Shown piece after piece: positions 7,640 to 20,608 of a stretch of 64,000 bases of DNA. Positions within the stretch are counted from its first letter, which is position 1. Every line of letters begins with the position of its first letter. Below the pieces are notes generated by a model, which was given only the letters and a program-made list of their open reading frames with translations, was not told where the DNA came from and searched no databases. The translations under genes and the position numbers were made by a program. The stretch spans positions 1,054,001 through 1,118,000 of the forward strand of contig NZ_OY762552.1 in NCBI RefSeq assembly GCF_963666025.1, in the 5' to 3' direction. This DNA comes from an uncultured Methanobacterium sp. (GTDB taxonomy: Archaea; Methanobacteriota; Methanobacteria; Methanobacteriales; Methanobacteriaceae).

Positions 7640-9055
7640 TTATTGTCCATCCTTCTCTTCCCGATAACCACTTTCTCCCCGGTACCAAGATATAAATACT
7701 CCCACAAAACAGAGGACCGTGAAAACCACAAAACAGATATGTATACTTCCCAGGAGTGGAATGTATTGTTCTGGTGTGATCTGCACCCTACCCAGTAAAA
7801 GGGCGAATACGAGGGTGGCAATCCCTATACTCATGGTCTGGCCTATGAGTCTCATGGTGCTCACTGTGGCTGAGGCCACTCCATAGAATTTCCTTTCCAC
7901 TGAGCCCATTATTACATTGGTGTTGGGTGATGAGAAGAGTCCGAATCCCAGTCCCAGTACTGCCAGCCCTATGATGATATTAATCAGGGATGTGTCAGAA
8001 CCAATGAACGTGAAGGTGAATAAACCTATTGCAACCACTGCCATCCCAGTAGTAGCAATAAGACGGGCGTCAATCCGGTCTGACATTCGACCTGCCAGAG
8101 GTGCAGTTATGGCCATTAGTATAGGCTGAGCCACCAGTATCAGTCCAGCAGTCTGGGGTTCAAATCCCCTAATGTACTGAAGATAGTAGCTTAACAGCAG
8201 AGTTACCGCGAATGTAGCACTGTAGTTGATAAGCGCTGCTATTGAAGAAAATGTGAAGGAGGTATTTTTAAACAATCGGACATTAAACACCGGGCTTTTG
8301 CTCCTGAGTTCCCATCTGAGGAATGCAAAAAATCCTGCAATTCCCAGAACTAACATGATCCAACCATCAAGTTGTGGGAGACTGGAGAATCCATACATGA
8401 CTAAAAACAGCATGATACTGTAGAGTATTGAACCCACCCAGTCAAATTTCTCTCCGCGGGAGGCAGCCCATTCATCTTTGAGTTTCCAGAATACTATGGC
8501 CACTACCAGGAGGCCAAACGGTATCATTAATAAAAATAAACTCCTCCAACCCAGGTACTGGGTCATGAGGCCACCAATTACCGGGCCCAGAGATAATCCA
8601 ACGTAAACCGCAGCTACATTTATACCTATAGCCTTTCCCCTGTTTTTAGGGTGAAAAACTGAAGTGATTATAGCTAGACCGGTGACGAAGATCATAGCGG
8701 ACCCAATTCCTTGAAGAACCCGGAATGCTATTAAAATAATTGAAGAGGGGGCTAAGGCGCAGAAAAGAGATGCCACCGTGAATATGATGATTCCATAGGT
8801 GAATATCTTCTTCATTCCATGTATATCCGCCACTCTTCCCAATGGAACTGCAAAAATAGCAGCTGCTAAGAGAAATCCATTGGTAACCCAGTTTAAGAGG
8901 ATTGCATCTGCCCCAAAGTCAATTCCAATGGTAGGTAGAGCAATGTTAATTGAGGTTCCCATGAATGGTGTGAAAAAGGAAGCTATGGATGCTACTAAAA
9001 GTGCAGCTATTTTAACATCATTATTAACCTTAAAAGAACTATCAGTAGGTTTCAT
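7640..9055 (-). CDS. MFS transporter, DHA2-like drug:H+ antiporter
   Basis: A 471-residue integral membrane protein, probably with 14 transmembrane segments as in the DHA2 group. The first helix holds FFTPFMGTSINIALPTIG, the loop 2-3 motif A is GRVADIHGMKKIF, and motif C appears as GLSLGPVIGGLMTQYLGW, characteristic of antiporters. A GGTGAATAA site precedes the ATG. Substrates cannot be predicted; drugs, bile-salt-like compounds or metabolites are all possible for the family. No neighbouring regulator is divergent from it, and it seems monocistronic. Confidence 0.88.
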   Translation of the reverse strand: MKPTDSSFKVNNDVKIAALLVASIASFFTPFMGTSINIALPTIGIDFGADAILLNWVTNGFLLAAAIFAVPLGRVADIHGMKKIFTYGIIIFTVASLFCALAPSSIILIAFRVLQGIGSAMIFVTGLAIITSVFHPKNRGKAIGINVAAVYVGLSLGPVIGGLMTQYLGWRSLFLLMIPFGLLVVAIVFWKLKDEWAASRGEKFDWVGSILYSIMLFLVMYGFSSLPQLDGWIMLVLGIAGFFAFLRWELRSKSPVFNVRLFKNTSFTFSSIAALINYSATFAVTLLLSYYLQYIRGFEPQTAGLILVAQPILMAITAPLAGRMSDRIDARLIATTGMAVVAIGLFTFTFIGSDTSLINIIIGLAVLGLGFGLFSSPNTNVIMGSVERKFYGVASATVSTMRLIGQTMSIGIATLVFALLLGRVQITPEQYIPLLGSIHICFVVFTVLCFVGVFISWYRGESGYREEKDGQ

Positions 9056-9171
9056 TTATTCACCAAGCCCATTAAAATTTTTATAATTAATAATAATTAG
9101 AATTAACAACTATTTTTGTTATGTGTATCTTAATTTGCATTTACTAAATGAATTGGACAATAAATGCTTGA

Positions 9172-9211
9172 AAAAAAATAAATAAAAAATGAGGGGTGGC
9201 CAGAAATGGCC
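9172..9211 (-). terminator. Terminator of the SerB-like gene
   Basis: On the minus strand, immediately after the stop codon, GGCCA-TTTC-TGGCC (9198-9211) forms a perfect 5-bp stem with tetraloop, followed by a long T-rich tract (complement of the A-runs at 9172-9190). Confidence 0.75.
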
Positions 9212-10716
<1,505 letters not shown>

Positions 10717-10734
10717 TTACTTAAAAAGATAGAA

Positions 10735-11357
<623 letters not shown>

Positions 11358-11727
11358 TGACCGTGAATTGGACATAAAAATAGTTAGTTTTATACTGCCA
11401 ATTTTTTTATAAAAAGATTCATTATCTCACTTTTATCTAGGTATGTTCATGACCATATATATTAGTTTCCTGACTATGGTTTTTTTGAAAACATCTTAAT
11501 GAGGAAAAATCTTACACTAATAGTGGAGTCTACCCCATACAGAATCCAACCTTTTGAGGATGAAGAATTAATCAGGAAAGATTAAAGAATATTCTACCTA
11601 TACACGTGTACTTATATTCACATTAATAAACCTATGTTCACACTAAACTATTAAAGAATATACAGATATAATATCCACAACGTAAATTGATCTATAATTA
11701 TATTAAGTTTACCTGGGGTGAGGGGCA
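11358..11727. other. Divergent spacer between tbp and the next gene
   Basis: AT-rich DNA. It contains a palindrome TACACGTGTA (11601-11610) and a short plus-strand frame (ATG 11499 to stop 11585, 28 codons, beginning MRKNLTLIVESTPYRIQPF) without a ribosome binding site, which may be chance or a gene remnant. The downstream gene has a good GGGGTGAGGGG site at 11713-11723. Confidence 0.5.
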
Positions 11728-12132
11728 ATGTTCGGTCCCAAATTTTACCAACAACAACTCGATGAACTCGGAATTGACGGAATGGAAATAGATGTTTCAA
11801 CCATTGAAATGGCCATGCAAACCCTTAATGAACTGGAAGAGTATGAAGACATTTTGAAAAAGATGAGACACAACATACGGATGGATATACGGAACATTAG
11901 AAAAGAGTATTTGAATATCTTAAATGAACTGAATCCTACACCAGAAGAAAAACAAAAAGAAAGTGCTAGGAAAGTTCAAAAAAGAATAAAAAAGAAGAAA
12001 GGGATTTTAAAGAAGAGAGACGCCAAAATAAAATCCTATGAACTTATGGAGAACATGGTGGATAATTATTTAACTCAGATAGATGATGCCCGTATCTATA
12101 TACGAAATTCAATTGAAACACGTGTGGGGTAA
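11728..12132 (+). CDS. Conserved-looking coiled-coil protein of unknown function
   Basis: I do not recognise this 134-residue protein. It begins MFGPKFYQQQLDELGIDG, then has a helical, strongly charged body, with a very basic stretch (RKVQKRIKKKKGILKKRDAKIKSY, residues about 83-106, in two blocks) that could bind nucleic acid or anionic partners. No cysteine, no transmembrane segment and no signal peptide are visible. An excellent ribosome binding site supports expression. Its position between tbp and the CYTH gene in a conserved core block suggests a housekeeping role, but nothing more specific can be said. Confidence 0.75.
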   Translation: MFGPKFYQQQLDELGIDGMEIDVSTIEMAMQTLNELEEYEDILKKMRHNIRMDIRNIRKEYLNILNELNPTPEEKQKESARKVQKRIKKKKGILKKRDAKIKSYELMENMVDNYLTQIDDARIYIRNSIETRVG

Positions 12133-12242
12133 AATAGAATCGAATTGTTAACACCACACACATGATTTTACTAATTTTTTTTAAAATCAGCTAATATTAT
12201 AATCATTACCTAATATTTATATGGAAAATTCAGGAGTTTAAC

Positions 12243-12785
12243 ATGATCGAAGTGGAAGTTAAAGCCCACGCACCTCAAGACAAGGGTGCATTGGAAGAAA
12301 AACTGGTCGAAATTGGTGCCGGAAGAGTGGGGGAAGAATTTCAGGAGGATGTTTATTTTAATGCACCCCACAGAGACTTCGCCCAGACTGATGAAGCCCT
12401 TAGAATAAGAAAAGTCACAGATGAATCATCAGAAAAAATATTCATTACCTACAAGGGCGCTAAGATGGATGAAGTGAGTAAAACCAGGAAAGAAATTGAA
12501 GTGGGAGTGGAAGACTCTCATAAAGTGGCTGATATTTTTAAAAGCCTCAGTTTCCGTCCAGTGGCAACCGTGAGAAAGAATCGTACCATTTACGCCCTAA
12601 AAGATCTGGTTATAACCCTGGATGAAGTTCAGAAAGTGGGCAGTTTTGTGGAGATTGAAAAAGAAATTGAAGAAGGTGAAGACACTAAAGAAGCACTGGA
12701 TGAGATTTTCGCCACCTATTCAAAGATAGGAATAAAAGATGGTTTTGAAAGAAGATCTTACCTGGAACTGATGGAAATTCATTGA
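12243..12785 (+). CDS. cyaB: CYTH-domain protein, class IV adenylate cyclase/CyaB-like
   Basis: A 180-residue CYTH (CyaB-thiamine triphosphatase) tunnel-fold protein. The signature ExExK is present at the N-terminus as EVEVK (residues 3-7), followed by FQEDVYFNAPHRDF, ALRIRK, ITYKGAKMD and the late VEIEKEIEEGED, which supply the acidic and basic residues lining the tunnel. Such proteins act on triphosphates with divalent metal; in archaea the reaction (cAMP synthesis or triphosphate hydrolysis) is not settled. An AGGAG site precedes the ATG. Confidence 0.85.
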   Translation: MIEVEVKAHAPQDKGALEEKLVEIGAGRVGEEFQEDVYFNAPHRDFAQTDEALRIRKVTDESSEKIFITYKGAKMDEVSKTRKEIEVGVEDSHKVADIFKSLSFRPVATVRKNRTIYALKDLVITLDEVQKVGSFVEIEKEIEEGEDTKEALDEIFATYSKIGIKDGFERRSYLELMEIH

Positions 12786-13274
12786 TAGATAAATGCTCAA
12801 ACTTAAACAATAACCTTCATTTTTTGAATATTTTCCAATCTATGATTTAAATTAAATTACCAATTCAATCTTAAACCCATTAATAAACAAAACATTCCGT
12901 TAAATTTACTTAACACTTGTTTAACTCCCAAATTATCCTGCAAAACTGTTATTTTTTATTAAGGCTAATATTGAGGTTTAATTCAGAGTTAATGTTACTC
13001 CACCGGCAGCCGGAATTAGTTAGCCGGTGAAATTGAGGATAAAAACGAAAAGTTCATTTATATCTAAATAATAATGATCCAAAATAGCCTATGATATTTT
13101 CATTATTATTATCTATAAAATTTCCAAAGAATTATTCCAAGAAAAATCATGTTTAAAAATTTTAATTCCACATTTATTTATTGTTGGATGATTTAATTAT
13201 TTGATGAAATCAAATTTGTTGGATGAAATTCAAATTTATTACAATTAATATCTAAAAAAACAGGTGGTAATGTT
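12786..13274. other. Spacer and possible long leader upstream of aksA
   Basis: No gene seen. It contains a GC-rich hairpin CACCGGC/GCCGGTG (13001-13007 with 13023-13029) in otherwise AT-rich DNA, a TATA-like TTTATATC near 13054-13062, and short direct repeats close to the gene: TTGTTGGATGA at 13181-13191 and 13216-13226, and GATGAAAT(T)CAAATTT at 13203-13217 and 13223-13238. If the TATA near 13054 is used, the leader is close to 190 nt. Confidence 0.5.
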
Positions 13275-14450
13275 TTGAAACATTTTGTGAGTCCATATAA
13301 CCAGTCAGTTGATTTAAAATTTCCAGAAAATATCACTGTTTATGACACCACACTCAGGGATGGGGAACAAACACCCGGTGTCTGCCTTAGAACACCAGAA
13401 AAACTTCAAATAGCTCGAAAACTCGATGAACTAGGATTACACCAGATCGAAGCAGGTTTCCCCGTAGTATCCAATGAAGAGAAACGTTCAGTGAAGGCCA
13501 TTGCAAATGAAAATCTGGATGCACAGATATTAGCCCTCTCCCGTACCAAAAAAGAAGATATAGACACCGCCATTGATTGTGATGTAGATGGAATAATCAC
13601 TTTTCTGGGCACTTCCGCTCTTCATCTTAAACATAAACTTAGAGTAACACCTGAAGATGCCTTGAACATCTGTATGAACTCAATTGAACACGCCAAAGAT
13701 CATGGTCTTTTTGTGGCTTTCTCAGCAGAAGATGCAACCCGTACTGATCTGGACTTTTTGAAGAATGTTTACAAAAAAGCAGAGATTTATGGTGCGGATA
13801 GAGTCCACATAGCCGATACTGTGGGTGCGATAAGTCCCCAGGGTATGGATTATCTGGTACGAGAGTTAAGAAAAGAAATTGACATAGAAATAGCTTTACA
13901 CTGCCACAATGATTTTGGTATGGCCCTATCAAATTGTATTTCAGGTTTACTGGCCGGTGCCACTGCAGTTTCCACCACAGTCAATGGAATAGGTGAAAGA
14001 GCAGGGAACACCTCCCTTGAAGAACTGATCATGACCCTTCTTTTAATCTACGGAGTGGATCTGGACTTCAATATCAGCGGGTTCTATGAGCTTTCACAGA
14101 TGGTGGAAGAGCTTACCAACATGAAAGTTCCGGATAACAAACCAATTGTAGGTAAAAACGTATTCCGTCACGAATCAGGCATACACGTAGATGCAGTTAT
14201 TGAAGAACCTTTAACCTATGAACCATTTCTCCCTGAACTTATCGGCCATCAGAGACGGATTGTGTTGGGTAAACACTCTGGATGCAGAGCAGTGAAGGCC
14301 AAACTGGATGAATGTGGGATTGATGTTACCAAAGATGAGCTGTGTAAAATCGTTGGAATGGTAAAAGAAAAACGAGAAAAAGGAAAATACATCAACGATA
14401 ATGTTTTCAACGATATCGTGCGTTCTGTGCGAGGACCTTTTGATTTTTAA
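13275..14450 (+). CDS. aksA: Homocitrate synthase family protein
   Basis: Condenses acetyl-CoA with 2-oxoglutarate and its longer homologues, the first step of 2-oxosuberate formation for coenzyme B. The 391-residue TIM-barrel has the HMGL-like signatures DTTLRDGEQTPGV near residue 24 and HCHNDFGMALSN with metal-binding histidines, plus NGIGERAGN. It ends near residue 391 and lacks the long C-terminal LeuA regulatory domain. The start is a TTG at 13275 with AGGTGG seven bases upstream; the nearby ATG at 13270 meets a stop at once. The next gene is the matching dehydratase large subunit, which supports AksA over isopropylmalate or citramalate synthase. Confidence 0.88.
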   Translation: MKHFVSPYNQSVDLKFPENITVYDTTLRDGEQTPGVCLRTPEKLQIARKLDELGLHQIEAGFPVVSNEEKRSVKAIANENLDAQILALSRTKKEDIDTAIDCDVDGIITFLGTSALHLKHKLRVTPEDALNICMNSIEHAKDHGLFVAFSAEDATRTDLDFLKNVYKKAEIYGADRVHIADTVGAISPQGMDYLVRELRKEIDIEIALHCHNDFGMALSNCISGLLAGATAVSTTVNGIGERAGNTSLEELIMTLLLIYGVDLDFNISGFYELSQMVEELTNMKVPDNKPIVGKNVFRHESGIHVDAVIEEPLTYEPFLPELIGHQRRIVLGKHSGCRAVKAKLDECGIDVTKDELCKIVGMVKEKREKGKYINDNVFNDIVRSVRGPFDF

Positions 14451-14518
14451 ATACTTTGCCAAATAGGAGAGAACTGGGATTAAATTGGACAGATTAACTG
14501 GAATTTAATCTAGAAAGG

Positions 14519-14555
14519 ACTAAAATACACCAAATCAACTAAAATACACCAAATC
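14519..14555. repeat. Tandem duplication of 18 bp
   Basis: ACTAAAATACACCAAATC occurs at 14519-14536 and again at 14538-14555, in the spacer behind aksA. Confidence 0.9.
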
Positions 14556-14725
14556 CCAAATGAAATGATCGTTCCAAAACTCAGATGTATTAATGATATA
14601 AATATTAATTCTAATAAACTGAATTAATGCCAATAGCTAATAATGAATTAAAAGCTAATGAATTAATCTAAAAATAAAAAAAATAAAAAGTAATATGCTC
14701 TTTATTGATTAATGGTGTTTTATTT

Positions 14726-16505
<1,780 letters not shown>

Positions 16506-16652
16506 ATTCATTTATCAAACAAAATTAATTCATTAATAGATTAAAAAGACAATTAAAGTAAAATAATACATAATTTGATAAATGATACAAGTTAGATAGT
16601 ACGTTTATGATTCGAATATTTTTAATGATTTACGATTTAGGGGTTGAATCAG

Positions 16653-17639
16653 ATGGGTGTGAAGTTCAAGGACATAGTATCTCCTGAAGAAATTAGATTT
16701 GAGGACCTGGATGGTAAAGTAGTGGCTCTGGATGCAGCCAATGTCATTTACCAGTTTCTTTCCAGCATCCGTCAGATCGACGGCACTCCCCTCAAGGACC
16801 AGAATGGAAGAATTACTTCTCATTTTAGTGGAATACTTTACCGTACATCATCCCTGGTAGAAAAGGGAATTAAACCAATCTACGTTTTTGACGGCCAGTC
16901 CAGTGCCCTTAAAAAAGAAACACAACAAAAACGAAGGGAAATAAAGGAAGAATCTGAGCGTAGGTGGAAAGAAGCCTTAGAAGAAGGGCGTTTAGATGAT
17001 GCCCGGAAATTCGCGGTCAGATCATCCCGTATGTCCCCCGAAATTGTGGAAGGTTCTAAAAAACTCATTAAGCTCATGGGAATTCCCTATATTCAGGCTA
17101 AAGGAGAAGGGGAAGCCCAGGCATCTTACATGGTTGCACAAGGAGACGCATGGTGTGTTGCCTCCCAGGACTATGATTGCATGTTATTCGGAGCCCCCCG
17201 CATGGTAAAAAACTTAACCATTAGCGGAACCCAGAACACCCCCGAAATCATTGAACTGAATAAAATCCTGGAAAAATTGAGTATAACCCGTGAACAACTG
17301 GTGGATCTGGCCATTATGGTAGGTACGGATTTCAACCAGGGCATCAAAGGGATTGGAGCCAAAAAAGGTTTGAAACTCATTAAAGAACATGGCGACATCT
17401 ATCATATCCTTGAAAAACTGGATATTGAGCTTGATGTGGATCCCCATACCCTACGTGAAATGTTCCTCAACCATGAATGGGATTCAGACTATGACCTGAA
17501 ATGGCAAAAAGCTGACCAGCAGGGTATTGTGGATTTCCTCTGTGGAGAACATGATTTTTCTGAAAACAGGGTTTTAAGTGCTGTGGATAAGCTCAAAAAA
17601 TTGCAAACCACCCAGAGCAGTCTAGAACAGTGGTTTTAA
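16653..17639 (+). CDS. fen: Flap endonuclease 1
   Basis: Structure-specific 5' nuclease that removes flaps during Okazaki fragment maturation and repair. I start at ATG 16653 (MGVKFKDIV), which has GGGG nine bases upstream and gives the N-terminal Gly needed near the active site; a TTG at 16644 is rejected. The 328 residues include VVALDAANVIYQFL, YVFDGQSSALKKE, GEGEAQASYM, VASQDYDCMLFGAP and GTDFNQGIKGIGAKKGLKLI (the helix-two-turn-helix), carrying the acidic metal ligands. The last residues QSSLEQWF are a textbook PCNA-binding PIP box. Confidence 0.97.
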   Translation: MGVKFKDIVSPEEIRFEDLDGKVVALDAANVIYQFLSSIRQIDGTPLKDQNGRITSHFSGILYRTSSLVEKGIKPIYVFDGQSSALKKETQQKRREIKEESERRWKEALEEGRLDDARKFAVRSSRMSPEIVEGSKKLIKLMGIPYIQAKGEGEAQASYMVAQGDAWCVASQDYDCMLFGAPRMVKNLTISGTQNTPEIIELNKILEKLSITREQLVDLAIMVGTDFNQGIKGIGAKKGLKLIKEHGDIYHILEKLDIELDVDPHTLREMFLNHEWDSDYDLKWQKADQQGIVDFLCGEHDFSENRVLSAVDKLKKLQTTQSSLEQWF

Positions 17640-17665
17640 ATCATGGCACTCCCTAGCCAAACATC

Positions 17666-18274
17666 CTAAAATGGAGGATAATCCCCGAAAAACTCCAGGG
17701 CATACCTTCGCGCAGTCTCCACCTGAGAGGGATAACTTTTTTCCATCCTTTTTTCCACTTCATCCCTATTATTTGAGCCAGCAAATATTCTTAAAACATC
17801 CAAGTAAACATCCAGCGAATCCTGTGATGGATTGCATGGCATTTCCAGTGTGATACAAACATCATTTCTGGTAAAAAGAGTGGTTCTAATATTAGGGGAT
17901 GCGGATCCAAGGAGTACTCCTTTACCCAGTTCTATGAGTGGTGGAACTCTCTCTTTGATCCATCTCACAGGAGAGGTCAGTCTATTGTAGCTTTCTTTTT
18001 TATAACAATGGGCCTCCACATAAATCTGAGGTTTATAATAATTAATCAGATACAGAACTTCTTTACCCACCCTGGATTCATAGTAAAGGGGATCAAGGGT
18101 GCTCCGGTAGAGACTCACATCACAGTTGTGGATCACCAGTTTTCCTTCATCCACATCCTCATCCCTAATCTCCTGAAGGGCTTTAATAGTACTCAAACCT
18201 TCTCTTCCATGAACTCCACCTATAAAAAGCCGATTGATTCCGTTTCCTTTATCTACGATTTTAAAGTATGCCAA
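17666..18274 (-). CDS. DUF2119-family protein with M14-like metal-binding pattern
   Basis: A 202-residue protein of the archaeal DUF2119 family, function unknown. GGVHGREG (His22, Glu25), EAHCY (His89) and a later LEMPCNP glutamate together match the zinc-ligand and general-base layout of M14 carboxypeptidase/aspartoacylase-type deacylases (HxxE...H...E). Start is TTG 18274 with GGGTGATG upstream; an overlapping ATG is out of frame. A paralogue lies 137 bp upstream on the same strand, sharing LFIGGVHG, STLDPLYY and the NPxxSLxV...AGSNNR segment. Substrate is unknown; an amide or peptide is a reasonable guess from the motif. Confidence 0.8.
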   Translation of the reverse strand: MAYFKIVDKGNGINRLFIGGVHGREGLSTIKALQEIRDEDVDEGKLVIHNCDVSLYRSTLDPLYYESRVGKEVLYLINYYKPQIYVEAHCYKKESYNRLTSPVRWIKERVPPLIELGKGVLLGSASPNIRTTLFTRNDVCITLEMPCNPSQDSLDVYLDVLRIFAGSNNRDEVEKRMEKSYPSQVETARRYALEFFGDYPPF

Positions 18275-18314
18275 AAATCATCACCCGATGAGTTCTCAAA
18301 GCTTTATTGGTTAG

Positions 18315-18389
18315 AATTGAATTAATTTGAATTAATTGAATTAAATTTATTTAAGATTTGAATTATTTGATTAAATTGAATTAAGATTT
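18315..18389. repeat. Degenerate TTGAATTAA-type repeats
   Basis: The spacer between the two DUF2119 genes consists of imperfect copies of a roughly 10-bp AT unit (TTGAATTAA and variants). Low complexity; no function evident. Confidence 0.6.
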
Positions 18390-18411
18390 AACATGTAGAT
18401 TTTATTGAAAT

Positions 18412-19218
18412 TCAAACATTACAGGACCTTTTATTACATTTAAATGAATTATATTCATTGAAAATTAGAAATGATCCTTCTAATTGCTTGATCTGTCGAG
18501 GATTAACATCAAAATTTCCTTCTTTTACCACCAGCGTTATTAATTCATCAAGGTCCTGGAAACTCTTTAAATCTGTTTCCAGTGCCCTTTGTTTAATTTC
18601 CATAAATGCCCGATGAAAATTCAGGGAGTAATCCTTAAAATAAGTATCCAAACGTTCAACCTGCTCTGTGTAAACCTGGCTTAACTTTTCCATTACCTCC
18701 AAACGGTTACTGGATCCGGCTAGTATTTCCATGACTGTACGGCATGTTTTCAGTGATTCAGGCGGAGGATTGCAGGGTATTTCAAGAGTAAATGGAAAAT
18801 CATGAAGATCAAAAAAACCAGAACGAATAAGGGGAGAAATAGAACCTATCAATACTCCATTTTCAAGTTCCACCAGACCTGGCACTCCAAAAACTTCTTT
18901 CCTATCTTCTCCTGTAAGTTTAGAATAATTATCAGGGTGGTAACAGTGCAGTTCCAAGTATATACTTGGATGATTTTTCATTACCAGATCAATGAGTTTG
19001 CTGCCGGCAAGTGAAAGGTAATAAAGGGGATCCAGGGTGCTCAGATAAGGACTGGGAGGCAAATTGCATAATATCAGACACCCTTCATTGACATTGATAT
19101 CTTTAGCTGCTTCAATGGCATGAATGGTACTTAACCCTTCTTTACCATGTACTCCTCCCACAAATAGACGTGAAGTCCCTTCCTTCACACCGATTCGTTT
19201 GAAAAAATCCACTGCCAT
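18412..19218 (-). CDS. DUF2119-family protein, longer paralogue
   Basis: A 268-residue paralogue of the preceding gene. The N-terminal 200 residues align with it: LFVGGVHGKEGLSTI (His24, Glu27), STLDPLYYLS, YLELHCYHPDNY, LENGVLIGSISPLIR, TLEIPCNPPPESL and ILAGSSNRLEV. The putative zinc residues are kept in both copies. It has an extra C-terminal segment of about 65 residues (LDTYFKDYSLNFHRAF and beyond) that ends in KCNKRSCNV. The two genes are probably one operon, with this one first. Enzyme activity is inferred only from the motif pattern. Confidence 0.8.
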   Translation of the reverse strand: MAVDFFKRIGVKEGTSRLFVGGVHGKEGLSTIHAIEAAKDINVNEGCLILCNLPPSPYLSTLDPLYYLSLAGSKLIDLVMKNHPSIYLELHCYHPDNYSKLTGEDRKEVFGVPGLVELENGVLIGSISPLIRSGFFDLHDFPFTLEIPCNPPPESLKTCRTVMEILAGSSNRLEVMEKLSQVYTEQVERLDTYFKDYSLNFHRAFMEIKQRALETDLKSFQDLDELITLVVKEGNFDVNPRQIKQLEGSFLIFNEYNSFKCNKRSCNV

Positions 19219-19295
19219 TTTTAGGTTCCTTTATAGCCTATCTGAACTTTTTATTAGGTCCCTGTTCCCAATTTTTTTAGGTTACCCATAAAAGA

Positions 19296-19350
19296 TTTTA
19301 GTTCCCATTACCCGGTTTTAGTTCCCATTACCAAGTAGATTCCCATTACC
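19296..19350. repeat. Three copies of an 11-17 bp repeat behind ahcY
   Basis: TTTTAGTTCCCATTACC at 19296-19312 and 19316-19332, then TTCCCATTACC at 19340-19350 (spacing 20 and 18 bp). The related TTCCCTGTTCCC continues into the last codons of ahcY. Confidence 0.85.
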
Positions 19351-19354
19351 AAGT

Positions 19355-20608
19355 TTAGGTTCCCTGTTCCCATCCTTCCAGATATTCAACCTGTTTTTCC
19401 GTCAGGTCATCAATTTCAATACCCATGGCTTCCAATTTAAGTCTTGCCACGTGCATATCTGACTCGTCAGGTGTTTTGTGTACTCCCACTTCCATGGAAG
19501 TGTTTACCAGCTGTTCGGCAGATAATGCCTGCATTGCAAAGCTCAAATCCATAATTTCAGCCGGATGTCCCTGTCCTCTTTCACCCGCCAGGTTAACCAG
19601 CCTTCCCTCAGCAAGGAGGTATATTCTCCGACCATCAGCCATTACAAATTCATCAATGTCAGGTTTCATTTTTCCCTGTTTTACAGCCATTTGGTCCAGG
19701 TCTTCTCGATTTATCTCCACGTTGAAGTGACCAGAGTTGGCCATTATGCAGCCATCCTTCATTACCTTAAAGTCATCTCCAGAGACAACATTTAGGTTTC
19801 CAGTGGCAGTGATGAGAAGGTCAGCATGTTTAACTGCTTCACGAACTGTCATAACCCTGTAACCATCCATACGTGCTTCTAATGCCCGTATTGGATCAAC
19901 TTCAGTTACAATTACGTTAGCTCCCAGTCCATCGGCACGCATGGCTATTCCACGACCACACCATCCGTATCCACATACAACCACGTTTTTTCCAGCTATT
20001 AGGACGTTGGTGGAACCCATAATAGAGTCAAAGGTTGATTGTCCGGTCCCGTAACGGTTGTCAAAGAGGTATTTGGTGTAGGCATCGTTAACCGCTATCA
20101 CCGGGAATTCAAGTGCTCCGTCAGCGTGCATTGATTTCAGCCTGTGGATTCCAGTGGTGGTCTCCTCACAGGCCCCTTTGATCTTATCCAGGACATCCCT
20201 TCTTTTCCGGTGGATCAAGAATATCATATCAGCTCCGTCATCAATGATGATGTCTGGTTCATGATCCAGGACCATATTGATTGTCTGGTAATATTCTTCG
20301 TTGGTTTGTTCTCTCCATCCATACATGTTAAGGCCTAAACTGGCACCAGCTGCAGTGGCATCATCCTGGGTTGAGAGCGGATTACATCCCGTCATTACCA
20401 CTTCTGCTCCTCCTGCCTGAAGTGTTAAACCCAGGTTGATGGTTTTGGGTTCCAAGTGCAGGCAGGATCCTATGGTAATTCCCTCAAAGGGTTTTTCTTT
20501 TTCGAAACGTTTTTTAATGGTTTCCAGAACTGGCATGTGTCTTTGAACCCATTCGATCTTCTTTATACCCTGAGGGGCTAATTCCATATCTTTTACTTTA
20601 TAAGGCAT
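19355..20608 (-). CDS. ahcY: Adenosylhomocysteinase (S-inosylhomocysteine hydrolase type)
   Basis: NAD-dependent hydrolase that clears S-adenosylhomocysteine; in methanogens the homologue studied acts on S-inosylhomocysteine made by a deaminase. The 417 residues carry the family marks GSCLHLEPKT near the N-terminus, GCNPLSTQDD, IIDDGADMIF, DNRYGTGQSTFDSI, and the NAD-binding VVVCGYGWCGRGIA. I choose the ATG at 20608 (MPYKVKDME) because GGTGAT lies four bases upstream; a TTG at 20635 would add nine residues without a ribosome binding site. Monocistronic appearance. Confidence 0.93.
   Translation of the reverse strand: MPYKVKDMELAPQGIKKIEWVQRHMPVLETIKKRFEKEKPFEGITIGSCLHLEPKTINLGLTLQAGGAEVVMTGCNPLSTQDDATAAGASLGLNMYGWREQTNEEYYQTINMVLDHEPDIIIDDGADMIFLIHRKRRDVLDKIKGACEETTTGIHRLKSMHADGALEFPVIAVNDAYTKYLFDNRYGTGQSTFDSIMGSTNVLIAGKNVVVCGYGWCGRGIAMRADGLGANVIVTEVDPIRALEARMDGYRVMTVREAVKHADLLITATGNLNVVSGDDFKVMKDGCIMANSGHFNVEINREDLDQMAVKQGKMKPDIDEFVMADGRRIYLLAEGRLVNLAGERGQGHPAEIMDLSFAMQALSAEQLVNTSMEVGVHKTPDESDMHVARLKLEAMGIEIDDLTEKQVEYLEGWEQGT

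Noticed and set aside
13275..14450. aksA as 2-isopropylmalate synthase (leuA)
   Set aside because: The protein lacks the long C-terminal regulatory domain of LeuA, and its partner is the homoaconitase-like subunit, so AksA fits better; citramalate synthase cannot be fully excluded.
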